A stretch of DNA of 64,000 bases, from NCBI GenBank assembly GCA_963169535.1, contig CAUJED010000104.1:29203-93202 (forward strand), written 5' to 3'. Positions 1 through 8,558 of this stretch are shown piece after piece (the stretch's first letter is position 1; each line of letters starts with the position of its first letter). The notes beneath the pieces are model-generated. The model was not told the DNA's origin. It saw only the letters and a program-made list of their open reading frames with translations, and ran no database searches. Source of the stretch: PHOS-HE28 sp008016945 (lineage in GTDB: Bacteria > Bacteroidota > Bacteroidia > Flavobacteriales_F > PHOS-HE28). Both the position numbers and the translations under genes were made by a program.

Positions 1-655
<655 letters not shown>

Positions 656-656
656 G

Positions 657-688
657 GCTGATTGGCTAATTGCTGAGCGCTAATTCGC
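657..688 (+). repeat. Downstream copy of the direct repeat flanking the four-helix-bundle gene
   Basis: Reads GCTGATTGGCTAATTGCT, then GAGCGCT, then AATTCGC. The copy at 1106-1130 is the same apart from one A/G change and the missing 7-nt GAGCGCT. The shared 10-mer GCTAATTCGC is exact in both. It overlaps the stop codon of the four-helix-bundle gene and abuts the sufC start. Confidence 0.7.
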
Positions 689-1090
689 CGACGCTGGTTT
701 GCGCGGGTACTTGTTGCCTTTGATGTCCGTGGTGCGCAGGTAGCGCATGAAGTTGCCGATGTCCTTGCTCTCGTCCTTGCACATGTAGAAAGCTTGGTCG
801 AACTCTTCCTGTGTGATGTGCCCGCGATCAAGCGCTCGATACAACTGTGACCGGGTCTCGCCGATGGACCCCTTCGAGATGGACAGGAACTGAACGAACT
901 CCTTGGTACCATCCCGTTCGAACCCTTCGGCGATGTTGTCCATACACGAGCCTGAGGAACGATTGATCTGATCTTTCAACCCGAAGTCTTTGGCGAACCT
1001 ATCCTTCTGAGTGAGGGCCCAGATCTCCTTGCACAGCTCGCGGGCTTTTTGCCAGATGCCGAGTTCTTCGAAGGTTGTGATCGTGGCCAT
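680..1090 (-). CDS. Four-helix-bundle protein (S23 / 23S rRNA intervening-sequence family)
   Basis: A 136-residue protein starting MATITTFEELGIWQKARELCKEIW, with the conserved features of the S23 four-helix-bundle family: an N-terminal 'W.kAreL' helix, DQI.RSSGS, NIAEGFER, and FL.ISKGS.GET.SQL. The family was first found in 23S rRNA intervening sequences and also occurs alone in many Bacteroidota genomes; its role is not settled. The start at 1090 was chosen over an upstream one at 1204 because residues before it are encoded by short AT-rich repeats. It splits sufB from sufC and is flanked by repeats (657-688, 1106-1130, 1178-1203), which suggests insertion into an existing operon. Confidence 0.9.
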   Translation of the reverse strand: MATITTFEELGIWQKARELCKEIWALTQKDRFAKDFGLKDQINRSSGSCMDNIAEGFERDGTKEFVQFLSISKGSIGETRSQLYRALDRGHITQEEFDQAFYMCKDESKDIGNFMRYLRTTDIKGNKYPRKPASAN

Positions 1091-1105
1091 GGCCGATTTG
1101 CAATT

Positions 1106-1130
1106 GCTGATTGGCTGATTGCTAATTCGC
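1106..1130 (+). repeat. Upstream copy of the direct repeat flanking the four-helix-bundle gene
   Basis: Reads GCTGATTGGCTGATTGCT followed by AATTCGC, matching 657-688. It also forms an imperfect inverted repeat with 1178-1203, so the region could fold as a hairpin between sufB and the four-helix-bundle gene. Confidence 0.7.
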
Positions 1131-1177
1131 GTGTGTCGTGCTGTGGATGAGGTGTGGCAAAGGGGGTTGGATCGGTG

Positions 1178-1203
1178 AATCAGCAATCGGCAATCAGAAA
1201 TCA
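1178..1203 (-). repeat. Inverted relative of the same repeat at the 3' end of sufB
   Basis: On the minus strand this reads TTTCTGATTGCCGATTGC then TGATTC. It matches the 1103-1128 arm read on the plus strand at most positions. It runs into the sufB stop codon. Confidence 0.55.
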
Positions 1204-2649
1204 TCCAACAGATCCCTCAAGGCTTACAGCCAACAACTTCTGCGCTTCCACCGCGAACTCCATCGGCAACTGGTTCAGCACCTCCTTGCAGTAGCCGTTC
1301 ACGATCAGGCTCACGGCTTTCTCCGTCTCGATACCGCGCTGGTTGAGGTAGAAGATCTGGTCCTCGCCGATCTTGCTTGTAGTGGCCTCGTGCTCCACCA
1401 TCGCACTCGGGTTCTCGCTCTCGATGTAGGGGAACGTGTGCGCACCGCAGCGGTCGCCGAGCAGCAGCGAGTCGCACTGGCTGAAGTTGCGGGCGCTCTT
1501 CGCGCCGCGGCCGATCTTCACCAGACCGCGGTAGCTGTTGTTGCTGAAACCCGCGCTGATGCCCTTGCTCACGATGGTGCTCTTGGTGCCCTTGCCGATG
1601 TGGACCATCTTGGTGCCCGTGTCGGCCTGCTGCCGGTTGTTGGTCACCGCCACGCTGTAGAACTCACCGGTGCTGTGGTCGCCCTTGAGCACGCAGCTCG
1701 GGTATTTCCAGGTGATCGCGCTGCCGGTCTCCACCTGCGTCCAGCTGATCTTGCTGCGTTCGCCCAGGCACATTCCGCGCTTGGTGACGAAGTTGTAGAT
1801 GCCGCCCTTACCGTCCTTGTCGCCGGGATACCAGTTCTGTACGGTGCTGTACTTGATCTCGGCGTCCTTCAGCGCCACCAACTCCACCACGGCGGCGTGC
1901 AGCTGGTGCTCATCGCGGATTGGCGCGGTGCAGCCTTCGAGGTAGCTCACGTACGCGCCCTCGTCGGCGATCAGCAGCGTGCGCTCGAACTGGCCGGTCA
2001 TGGCCTCGTTGATGCGGAAGTAGGTGCTCAGTTCCATGGGGCAGCGCACGCCCGGCGGGATGTAGCAGAAGCTGCCATCGCTGAACACGGCGCTGTTGAG
2101 CGCGGCGAAGTAGTTGTCCGTGCGCGGAACGACTGATCCCAGGTACTTCTTGATCAAGTCTGGATGTTCACGCACCGCTTCGCTGAACGAGCAGAAGATG
2201 ATGCCCTTTTCCTTAAGTGCCGCCTGAAAGGTGGTCTTCACGCTCACGCTGTCGAAGACGACATCCACGGCCACCCCTGCGAGGCGCTTCTGTTCTTCCA
2301 GCGAGATCCCCAGCTTCTCGAAGGTCTTCACCAGTTCGGGGTCGGCCTCGTCCAGGCTATTGAGTTGGGGCTTCTTCTTCGGCGCGCTGTAGTAATAGGC
2401 GTCCTGGTAGTCGATCTTCGGGTAGTGCACGTGGGCCCAGGCGGGTTCCTCCATCTTCTGCCACAGGCGGAAGGCTTCGAGCCTCCACTCCAGCATCCAC
2501 TCCGGCTCTTCCTTCTTCTTGCTGATGAAGCGCACGATGTCCTCGTTCAGCCCTTTCTCCGCCTTTTCGCTCTCGATGTTCGTAACGAAGCCGTAGGCGT
2601 ATTCCTTCTCGGTGACCTCGCGGAGGATATCGTCGGTGTCTTGTGCCAT
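1201..2649 (-). CDS. sufB: Fe-S cluster assembly scaffold protein SufB
   Basis: A 482-residue SufB, normal length for the family, starting MAQDTDDILREVTEKEYAYGF. It has the typical helical N-terminus, the beta-helix core (VPRTDNYFAALNSAVFSDGS, PPGVRCPMELSTYFRIN, VQNWYPGD) and the C-terminal region AGFSNNSYRGLV and ARNFSQCDSLLLG, whose Cys lies in the position used for cluster assembly. It forms the scaffold with SufC and SufD in the cytoplasm. It follows the A-type carrier gene after a 129-nt gap that holds an imperfect inverted repeat. sufD is not in the window. Confidence 0.97.
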   Translation of the reverse strand: MAQDTDDILREVTEKEYAYGFVTNIESEKAEKGLNEDIVRFISKKKEEPEWMLEWRLEAFRLWQKMEEPAWAHVHYPKIDYQDAYYYSAPKKKPQLNSLDEADPELVKTFEKLGISLEEQKRLAGVAVDVVFDSVSVKTTFQAALKEKGIIFCSFSEAVREHPDLIKKYLGSVVPRTDNYFAALNSAVFSDGSFCYIPPGVRCPMELSTYFRINEAMTGQFERTLLIADEGAYVSYLEGCTAPIRDEHQLHAAVVELVALKDAEIKYSTVQNWYPGDKDGKGGIYNFVTKRGMCLGERSKISWTQVETGSAITWKYPSCVLKGDHSTGEFYSVAVTNNRQQADTGTKMVHIGKGTKSTIVSKGISAGFSNNSYRGLVKIGRGAKSARNFSQCDSLLLGDRCGAHTFPYIESENPSAMVEHEATTSKIGEDQIFYLNQRGIETEKAVSLIVNGYCKEVLNQLPMEFAVEAQKLLAVSLEGSVG

Positions 2650-2658
2650 TGGACAGCA

Positions 2659-2770
2659 GGTGAAAATGGTGAGGGTGGCGAGAGTGGTGAAAAAGTGGGG
2701 CTACAGGTCACGGGTAGGGTTCATCGTCCGAGGCATTTCACTTTCTCTCCAATTTCACCATTCTCACCAC
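2659..2770. repeat. Imperfect inverted repeat between the A-type carrier gene and sufB
   Basis: The left arm (2659-2695) begins GGTGAAAATGGTGAGGG. The reverse complement of the right arm (2734-2768) begins GGTGAGAATGGTGAAAT. About four of five positions match, and both arms are built from GGTGA/GTGAAA units. It lies within the predicted suf transcript and could form a long hairpin there. Confidence 0.55.
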
Positions 2771-2778
2771 TGTATCCA

Positions 2779-3105
2779 TCATATCGAGAAACTCTCGCCG
2801 CAACCACAGGTACGCGAGGCGTTCGGGTTCACGAACTGGAAGCCCTTGCCGTTGAGGCCACCGCTGAACTCGAGCGTGGTGCCCAGCAGGTAGAGCAGGC
2901 TCTTCTTGTCCACCACCACCTTCACGCCGTTGTCCTCGAACACCTTGTCGCCGTCCTTCATCTGGTCGTCGAAGGTGAGGTCGTACATGAGACCGGAACA
3001 GCCGCCGCCCTTCACTCCGACGCGCACAAAGTGCTGGGGACCGCGGCCTTCCATCCCCAGGAGCTTGGTCACTTCTGTCTTCGCGGTTTCCGAGACTTTG
3101 ATCAT
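2779..3105 (-). CDS. A-type Fe-S carrier, HesB/IscA/SufA family
   Basis: A 108-residue protein starting MIKVSETAKTEVTKLLG. The three ligand cysteines of the family are present: one in GGGCSGLMYD near residue 36 and two in the C-terminal CGCGESF. A-type carriers move Fe-S clusters from the scaffold to target proteins. It is the first gene of the predicted suf transcript, with a promoter element and a palindrome just upstream. Whether it is the sufA or erpA type cannot be told from sequence alone, so no symbol is given. Confidence 0.93.
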   Translation of the reverse strand: MIKVSETAKTEVTKLLGMEGRGPQHFVRVGVKGGGCSGLMYDLTFDDQMKDGDKVFEDNGVKVVVDKKSLLYLLGTTLEFSGGLNGKGFQFVNPNASRTCGCGESFSI

Positions 3106-3115
3106 GGCGGACCTT

Positions 3116-3134
3116 ATTTAGAATTCGTCTAAAT
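3116..3134. promoter_or_regulatory. Palindrome, candidate operator of the suf operon
   Basis: ATTTAGA, five bases (ATTCG), then TCTAAAT: perfect 7-bp arms. It lies between the predicted transcription start and the first codon of the operon. The form and place fit an iron- or Fe-S-responsive repressor site (DtxR-like or Rrf2-like), but the regulator is inferred, not seen. Confidence 0.5.
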
Positions 3135-3145
3135 CAAGCGGGTCA

Positions 3146-3153
3146 CAAAGGTA
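3146..3153 (-). promoter_or_regulatory. -7 element of the suf operon promoter
   Basis: TACCTTTG on the minus strand matches the Bacteroidota -7 consensus TAnnTTTG exactly. Transcription would start near 3140, just upstream of the 3116-3134 palindrome, and give a leader of about 35 nt. Confidence 0.65.
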
Positions 3154-3334
3154 CGAGGTATTGGGATCGGTCATGGAATTGTTAAACCTGCCTTGGGATA
3201 CCGGCTTCTTGGACCGCGGGGTTGGTCTAACCTGATGACCCGGAGGCCTTCAGGCACCAGGAAGGGTGGTAGGTGGCACATCCCGATGTGGATCCCAGGC
3301 TGGCTTGGCCATCCAGTTGGTAGGGACGGATGGG

Positions 3335-3342
3335 TAGTTTCG
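3335..3342 (+). promoter_or_regulatory. -7 element of the thiL promoter
   Basis: TAGTTTCG, one mismatch from TAnnTTTG, ends 4 nt before the thiL ATG. The message would be leaderless or nearly so. Confidence 0.5.
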
Positions 3343-3346
3343 CCGC

Positions 3347-4387
3347 ATGTTGGGATCCTCCACACGCACGGAACTTTCTGCCCTCGGCGAATTCGGCCTT
3401 ATCGAACGTCTGGCTTCCCGGATCCACCTGACCCAGCCATCGTCGGTCAAGGGTATTGGTGATGATGCCGCCGTGATCGACCCCGAAGGTCTCCATCAGG
3501 TGGTCACCACCGACATGCTCTTGGAGGGCATCCATTTCGATCTGGGCTACGTTCCGCTGCGGCACTTGGGGTACAAGGCTATCGCGGTGAATCTGAGCGA
3601 CATCTATGCGATGAACGCCGCCCCACGCCAGGTGGTGGTGGGGTTAGCGCTCAGCAATCGGTTCCCGGTGGAGGCGGTGGACGAGTTGTATGAGGGCATG
3701 CTCCTGGCTTGCCGGAACTATGGCGTGGACCTCGTTGGTGGGGATACGACCTCTTCGCGAACCGGACTGGTGATCTCGGTAACAGCGATCGGTGCCGCGA
3801 AGAAGGAGGAACTCATTTTTCGCAACGGAGCACACGAGAAGGATCTGGTGGTGGTGAGCGGGGATCTTGGTGGGGCGTTCATGGGCCTGCAGGTGCTTGA
3901 ACGGGAGAAGGCGGTGTACCAAGGTTCGGGCGGGCAGCCCGACCTGGATGGTCATGACTACATCCTAGAAAGGCAGCTGAAGCCCGAGCCAAGGCGCGAC
4001 ATCATCGAACTGCTGAAGAAACTGGACGTGAAACCCACGAGCATGATCGATGTGAGCGATGGTTTGGCCAGCGAAGCCCTGCACATCGCCCGCAGCTCGG
4101 GCCTGGGGGTGCGGCTATACGATGAGAAGATCCCGATCGATCCCGCCACCTATTCCACGGCCCGTGATTTCCATCTGGACCCGACCACCTGTGTGCTCAA
4201 TGGTGGGGAGGACTACGAATTGCTTTTCACCATCGCGCAAAGCGATTTTGAGAAGATCAAGGGCAATCCGAGCCTGAGCATCGTGGGACACATGGTGGAT
4301 GCGGCCACCGGGAGCCATTTGGTGGATAAACAGGGTGGACTCCACCCCCTGAAGGCGCAGGGCTGGGACGCGTTCCTTCAAGGTTGA
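3347..4387 (+). CDS. thiL: Thiamine-monophosphate kinase ThiL
   Basis: Phosphorylates thiamine monophosphate to thiamine diphosphate with ATP, the last step of the cofactor pathway. The 346-residue protein shows the family motifs in order: GIGDDAAVID near residue 37, TTDMLLEGIHFD, NLSDIYAMNA, GGDTTSS, DVSDGLASE and GGEDYELLF. Length is normal. The ATG follows a -7-like element by 4 nt. It is a single gene, divergent from suf, ended by a strong hairpin at 4403-4426. Confidence 0.95.
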   Translation: MLGSSTRTELSALGEFGLIERLASRIHLTQPSSVKGIGDDAAVIDPEGLHQVVTTDMLLEGIHFDLGYVPLRHLGYKAIAVNLSDIYAMNAAPRQVVVGLALSNRFPVEAVDELYEGMLLACRNYGVDLVGGDTTSSRTGLVISVTAIGAAKKEELIFRNGAHEKDLVVVSGDLGGAFMGLQVLEREKAVYQGSGGQPDLDGHDYILERQLKPEPRRDIIELLKKLDVKPTSMIDVSDGLASEALHIARSSGLGVRLYDEKIPIDPATYSTARDFHLDPTTCVLNGGEDYELLFTIAQSDFEKIKGNPSLSIVGHMVDAATGSHLVDKQGGLHPLKAQGWDAFLQG

Positions 4388-4402
4388 TCACACCCGAAAT
4401 GA

Positions 4403-4426
4403 AGAACGCCTCCGTGAAGAGGCGTT
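4403..4426. terminator. Hairpin between thiL and the lipoprotein gene
   Basis: GAACGCCTC, loop CGTGAA, GAGGCGTTC: a perfect 9-bp stem 16 nt after the thiL stop. It lies between convergent genes and could serve both. The following T-stretch is weak. Confidence 0.7.
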
Positions 4427-4443
4427 CCGTTGTCGCTTGGTGA

Positions 4444-4722
4444 TCACCGTCGCTTTTTCCGTTTCTTCTCGCTGTCGGAAATATCATCCCCATCGTCGCT
4501 GATATCCCCATCTTGGCCGGTATTGCCGATATCCGGAGTGCCCGAACCCAAGTTACCGGAGGGCGGAGTGCCCGTTGTGCCGATCTCGCCCCCAGTGGTG
4601 TTCTTCAACGCCCCTGTAACGGCAGCCTGCGATCCAGTTGGCGTTACCACCTCCTCCTTGGTGCACGCTGTGGCCAGCACCGTAAGAAGTGCGAACATGA
4701 CCAGTTGGCGGAAGTAGCGCAT
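4444..4722 (-). CDS. Small lipoprotein of unknown function
   Basis: A 92-residue protein, MRYFRQLVMFALLTVLATACTKEEV, with a signal peptide ending in the lipobox LATAC, so Cys near residue 20 would be lipidated. The mature part is rich in Gly, Thr and Ser and ends in an acidic stretch and a basic tail (SEKKRKKRR). No known domain is recognised. A TTG codon at 4731 in the same frame would be nearly leaderless behind the -7 element at 4736-4743; the ATG at 4722 gives a more usual signal peptide start. Confidence 0.75.
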   Translation of the reverse strand: MRYFRQLVMFALLTVLATACTKEEVVTPTGSQAAVTGALKNTTGGEIGTTGTPPSGNLGSGTPDIGNTGQDGDISDDGDDISDSEKKRKKRR

Positions 4723-4735
4723 GGTATTCAATGTT

Positions 4736-4743
4736 CAAAGATA
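4736..4743 (-). promoter_or_regulatory. -7 element of the lipoprotein gene promoter
   Basis: TATCTTTG on the minus strand, an exact TAnnTTTG match, 13 nt before the ATG at 4722. Confidence 0.6.
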
Positions 4744-4769
4744 ATACGATCACCGAGTGATCGCAAGCC

Positions 4770-7766
4770 CTATCCATCCTTTGCCCAACCATTGGTCATC
4801 GGCAGGGAGACCAGGACCTGGGTACCCAGGGAGCGGCCACTTTCCGGGTCTACGCGATCCTCGGGTCCTTTGATACGTATATCTGTGAGTTCCAGCCTCC
4901 TAAGTACGTCTGCGCGTCCCTTCGTGATCTCGATCCCACGGCTGATATGATCTCCTGTGGTGGAAGTCTTGGCATCAAGGCTTCTGCTCATCCCGATACC
5001 GTCATCGACCACCCGGACCTCGATGCGGTCGGCAGGTGCCCGAGCCACTTCGATGCGCACGGTACCTTTCCCATCCATGGGCAGTATGCCATGCCAGATG
5101 CTATTCTCCACGTACGGTTGCAGCATCATGGCGGGTAGTTTGGCTTCGGCGATGTTCAGGCCGGGCTCCACCTCGATGCGGTATTCGAACTTGTCCTTGA
5201 ACCGCATGTGCTCCAGGATAAGGTAGAGTTCCAAGCGCTCCAGCTCCTCGGCCAAGGTGGTGGTGTCGCTCTGGCTGGCGTCGAGGTTCTTGCGGATCAG
5301 CTTGGCGAAGCTGGTGAGGTATCGGTTGGCCGTGGCGCGGTCCTGTTTGTTGATGTGATATTGGATGCTGTTGAGCGCGTTGAATACGAAGTGCCGGTTC
5401 ATATTGGCGTTCAACGATTGCTGTTCGAGTTGCAACATGCGGGATCGGAGCATGAGCTGTCGGGTCCTTTCGTGGCGTTCTCGGCGGATGGAACGGAACC
5501 GAAGGATGCCGTAGCCCAGACCGACGAGCACCACGGCACAAACCGCGAAGAACCACCACCTCAGCCAGAAGGGCGGGGTGATCTCGAAGGCGAAGGAGGC
5601 GGGTGCGCTCCATCGCCCATCGCCGACGGAAGCGATGACCTCGAAGGCGTATTGGCCATGGGAGAGGTTGCTGTAGCTGGCGAAGCGGGCGTCGGTGGCG
5701 GGCAGCCAGTCCTGGTCGAAGCCCACCAGCCGGTACCGGTACTCCACCTTGTCGGGTTCACGGAGGGAAATGGCGAGGTAGTCGAAGGTGAGGTGGTTGC
5801 GGCGATGGTCCAGGCGAAGGCCGATGGGCAGTCCGTCGGCATCGGTGCCGGTGCTCCGGGAGGTCCAATCGGTGTTCTGCAAGAAGGAGCGCACCCCGGT
5901 GATCCGTGTGGGTGGGGGGGGGCGTAGATCGGGCACATCGGTCTTCGGGTCGTGGAACACCAGGCCGGCGGAGCTGCCGAAGAACAGCCTGCCGCGGTCG
6001 AGCACGGCGGCGTTCAGGTTGAATTCCAAGCTGCGCAGTCCGTTGTTCAGGTTGATGTGCTCGGCCGAGGTGGGGTTCCGCAGCAGGCTATCGGGAAGGA
6101 ATACGAAGAGCCCGTTGTTCGTGCCGGCCCAGATACGCCCTTGGTCATCGGATCGGAGCAGGCTGAGGTAGTTGGAGCCGAAGTCACCGCCGAGGTGGAT
6201 GGTCCGGAGCACCCCGCCATCCAGGCAGGTCAACCCGTTCGCGGTGCCGATCCACAAGCGCCCCTTGGCATCGGGGAGTAGGCACTGCACGGTATTGTCG
6301 CTCAACCCTTGGGCGGTGGTCCAGCGCTCGAAGCGCCCCTCGTTCATCCGCACCAAGCCATTGTCGGTGGCCATCCAGAGGTGCCCATAGGTATCGTGCC
6401 ACATGCTGCGGATGGATCGGCCGGGTCCGGTAGGTCCGGCCACGTGGTGGACCACGGTGCCATCGGGCTTCAACCCGGACAGCCCTTCGCGCATGCCGAA
6501 CCACAAGGTCCCGTCCGGGCCTTCGAGCAGGGAGAGGATGGGTTGTTCGAGGTCTTCCAGTTGGGGAGGCAGCCGCTGTACCACGCCGTTCACCAGGTGT
6601 ACTGGACCGGCGCTCGTGCCGAACCAGAGTCCTCCGTTGCGGTCGCACAGGCCGGACCAGATGGTGTTGTTCGGCAGGCCGTCGAGGGTGGTCACCATGG
6701 CCATACCGTCCATGCGGCAGATGCCGTTGTCGTAGGTGCCGAGCCAGAGGTCGCCCTTGGTGTCGGCCGTGATGTTCATCACCTGGTCGCTGCACAATCC
6801 ATCACGTACGGTGAAGGTGATGAAGCGGTCGCCGGCGTATTTCATGGCTCCCGCGCCATCGGAGCCGAACCAGAGGTCGCCGTCGCTGTCCTGGAAGGCG
6901 CAGAAGAGGTTGTCGTTGGGCAGGCCTTGGTGTACGGTGAACACCCGGAGCCGTCCTTTGTCGAAAAGGTTGAGGCCGAACTTGGTGCCCACCCACAAAC
7001 GATCGCGATCATCGAGGAGCAGGCAGCGTACGTTGTTGCGCAGGAGGCCGTTCTCCTCGTCGTACACCCGGGTGGCGCCGTCGGTGCCCATGTGGAAGAG
7101 CCCGTCGTTCACCGTTCCCACCCACCAGCTTCCATCGCGTGCTTCGGCCAATGCGCTGATGATCTTCGGTTCGTGATCGCCCAAGGGGATCCTTTCCGTG
7201 GTGCCCTCGTGCCAGCGCAGGAGTCCTTCGCGCAACCCGATCAGCAGGCTTCCGTTCTTCAGCAAGGCCAGGGAGCGCACATTGGTCGCCGTATCGGAGG
7301 GGTAGCCGGGTAGGGGTGCGATCCCTTGGGGCGTGCGCACGTGCATCCCGCCGCCATCGGTGCCGATGTACAGCCTGCCGTCGGTGGTGGCGGCGAGCGC
7401 GAGGATCCGTGCGTTCTTGCTCTCGGCGGGGAGTGGTTCGAGGTGGAAGCCGCGCCCATCCCACCGGACCAGGGTGTTGCCTGCCCCCAGGAACAGGTCG
7501 CCCGCTGCGCCGCGTACCATGGCGCTGATCTGTGGGTCGGGCAGGCCGTCGGCAAGGGTGAAGTTGGTGAACTCCGACCCATCGAACCGGCTGGCCCCGC
7601 CCAAGGTGCCGAACCAGAGGTAGCCCTCGGCATCTTGTGCCATGGCGCGTACCTGGCTTTGTGCCAGCCCATCCTTGGTGGTGAGCTGTTTGAAGCTATG
7701 CTGCTGGGCCCGGGTGGGAGCCGTGGAACAGAACAGGAAGAGGGCGATGAGTAGATAGCGCAGCAT
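4770..7766 (-). CDS. Beta-propeller sensor histidine kinase (LytS-like)
   Basis: A 998-residue membrane sensor. Order of parts: signal peptide (MLRYLLIALFLFCSTAPTRAQ); about 600 residues of two-component-regulator propeller repeats with the recurring G.LWFGT / RLWIGTANGL pattern; a Y_Y_Y domain (YRYRLVGFDQDWLPA); a membrane segment near residue 750 (WWFFAVCAVVLVGLGYGI); then a His_kinase domain with RHFVFNALNSIQ and a C-terminal ATPase (N-box YVENSIWHG, G-box DDGIGM). The phospho-His is in RHFVFN, where Arg replaces the common Pro. It lies 15 nt after the LytTR regulator gene, its likely partner. The ligand is unknown; propeller sensors in Bacteroidota often detect surface or glycan signals. 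Confidence 0.92.
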   Translation of the reverse strand: MLRYLLIALFLFCSTAPTRAQQHSFKQLTTKDGLAQSQVRAMAQDAEGYLWFGTLGGASRFDGSEFTNFTLADGLPDPQISAMVRGAAGDLFLGAGNTLVRWDGRGFHLEPLPAESKNARILALAATTDGRLYIGTDGGGMHVRTPQGIAPLPGYPSDTATNVRSLALLKNGSLLIGLREGLLRWHEGTTERIPLGDHEPKIISALAEARDGSWWVGTVNDGLFHMGTDGATRVYDEENGLLRNNVRCLLLDDRDRLWVGTKFGLNLFDKGRLRVFTVHQGLPNDNLFCAFQDSDGDLWFGSDGAGAMKYAGDRFITFTVRDGLCSDQVMNITADTKGDLWLGTYDNGICRMDGMAMVTTLDGLPNNTIWSGLCDRNGGLWFGTSAGPVHLVNGVVQRLPPQLEDLEQPILSLLEGPDGTLWFGMREGLSGLKPDGTVVHHVAGPTGPGRSIRSMWHDTYGHLWMATDNGLVRMNEGRFERWTTAQGLSDNTVQCLLPDAKGRLWIGTANGLTCLDGGVLRTIHLGGDFGSNYLSLLRSDDQGRIWAGTNNGLFVFLPDSLLRNPTSAEHINLNNGLRSLEFNLNAAVLDRGRLFFGSSAGLVFHDPKTDVPDLRPPPPTRITGVRSFLQNTDWTSRSTGTDADGLPIGLRLDHRRNHLTFDYLAISLREPDKVEYRYRLVGFDQDWLPATDARFASYSNLSHGQYAFEVIASVGDGRWSAPASFAFEITPPFWLRWWFFAVCAVVLVGLGYGILRFRSIRRERHERTRQLMLRSRMLQLEQQSLNANMNRHFVFNALNSIQYHINKQDRATANRYLTSFAKLIRKNLDASQSDTTTLAEELERLELYLILEHMRFKDKFEYRIEVEPGLNIAEAKLPAMMLQPYVENSIWHGILPMDGKGTVRIEVARAPADRIEVRVVDDGIGMSRSLDAKTSTTGDHISRGIEITKGRADVLRRLELTDIRIKGPEDRVDPESGRSLGTQVLVSLPMTNGWAKDG

Positions 7767-7781
7767 CCACCCCGAAGGTCG

Positions 7782-8534
7782 TTAGAAGGTGTTGATCAGC
7801 CCCAGGAAGTCGGGTAGCCGACGCCGGGAAACGGGGATCAGCGCTCCGCTGTCCAGTACGGCCATATTGCCTTCGGTGCGGTTGAAACCACGGAGGTGGG
7901 CCAGGTTGATGATGAAGGATTTGTGAACGCGGAAGAACGTCTTCGGGTCCAGGTTGTTCTCGAACACGCGGATGTGCTTGCTGCTCACGCTGCGCTTGCC
8001 ATCCTTCAGGTGGATGGTGGTATAGCTGTCGTTGGCCTCGAGGTACAGGATGTCCTCATGCTTGAGCAACACCAACCCATCGCGACCAGGAACGGCCACG
8101 CGGGAGCTGAGCGGTGATGCGGGATCCTTCATCAACGCGGCGATGGCCGAAGGTTGAGGGCCGCTGATCTCGTCGGTCTGCCGCAGTAGTTTCTTCACGG
8201 CCCGTTGCAGGGCGTCGATGTCCACGGGTTTCTCCAGGTAGTCCAAGGCGTTCTGCTGGAAGGCCTTCAAGGCATATTCATCGTAGGCTGTCACGAACAC
8301 GACCGGAAGGTCCAGTTCGGCGATGGAGGCCAGTAGGGCGAAGCCATCTTCGCCGGGCATCTTGATATCGAGGAAGAGGGCGTTGGGCTGAAGCGTGGCG
8401 ATCTTGTTCCGTGCTTCGGCCGCACTCCCCGCTTGTCCCAGGACCTGCACTTCGGGGCAGTGCTCCTCCAGCATCAGGCGGAGGTTTTCTCGTGCATCCG
8501 CTTCATCATCCACGATCAGAACACGCAAGGCCAT
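7782..8534 (-). CDS. LytTR-family response regulator
   Basis: A 250-residue regulator starting MALRVLIVDDEADARENL. The receiver domain has the acidic pocket DDE, the phospho-acceptor Asp in LFLDIKMPGEDG near residue 56, and a conserved Lys in LEKPVD. The C-terminal LytTR DNA-binding domain includes DILYLEANDSYTTIH, FFRVHKSFIINL and IPVSRRR. It is the first gene of a two-gene operon with the propeller kinase. Its targets cannot be read from the sequence. Confidence 0.95.
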   Translation of the reverse strand: MALRVLIVDDEADARENLRLMLEEHCPEVQVLGQAGSAAEARNKIATLQPNALFLDIKMPGEDGFALLASIAELDLPVVFVTAYDEYALKAFQQNALDYLEKPVDIDALQRAVKKLLRQTDEISGPQPSAIAALMKDPASPLSSRVAVPGRDGLVLLKHEDILYLEANDSYTTIHLKDGKRSVSSKHIRVFENNLDPKTFFRVHKSFIINLAHLRGFNRTEGNMAVLDSGALIPVSRRRLPDFLGLINTF

Positions 8535-8550
8535 GGCGGGGTGGTTTGCC

Positions 8551-8558
8551 GAAAATTA
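8551..8558 (-). promoter_or_regulatory. Possible -7 element upstream of the LytTR regulator
   Basis: TAATTTTC on the minus strand, one mismatch from TAnnTTTG, 16 nt before the ATG. Confidence 0.35.
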
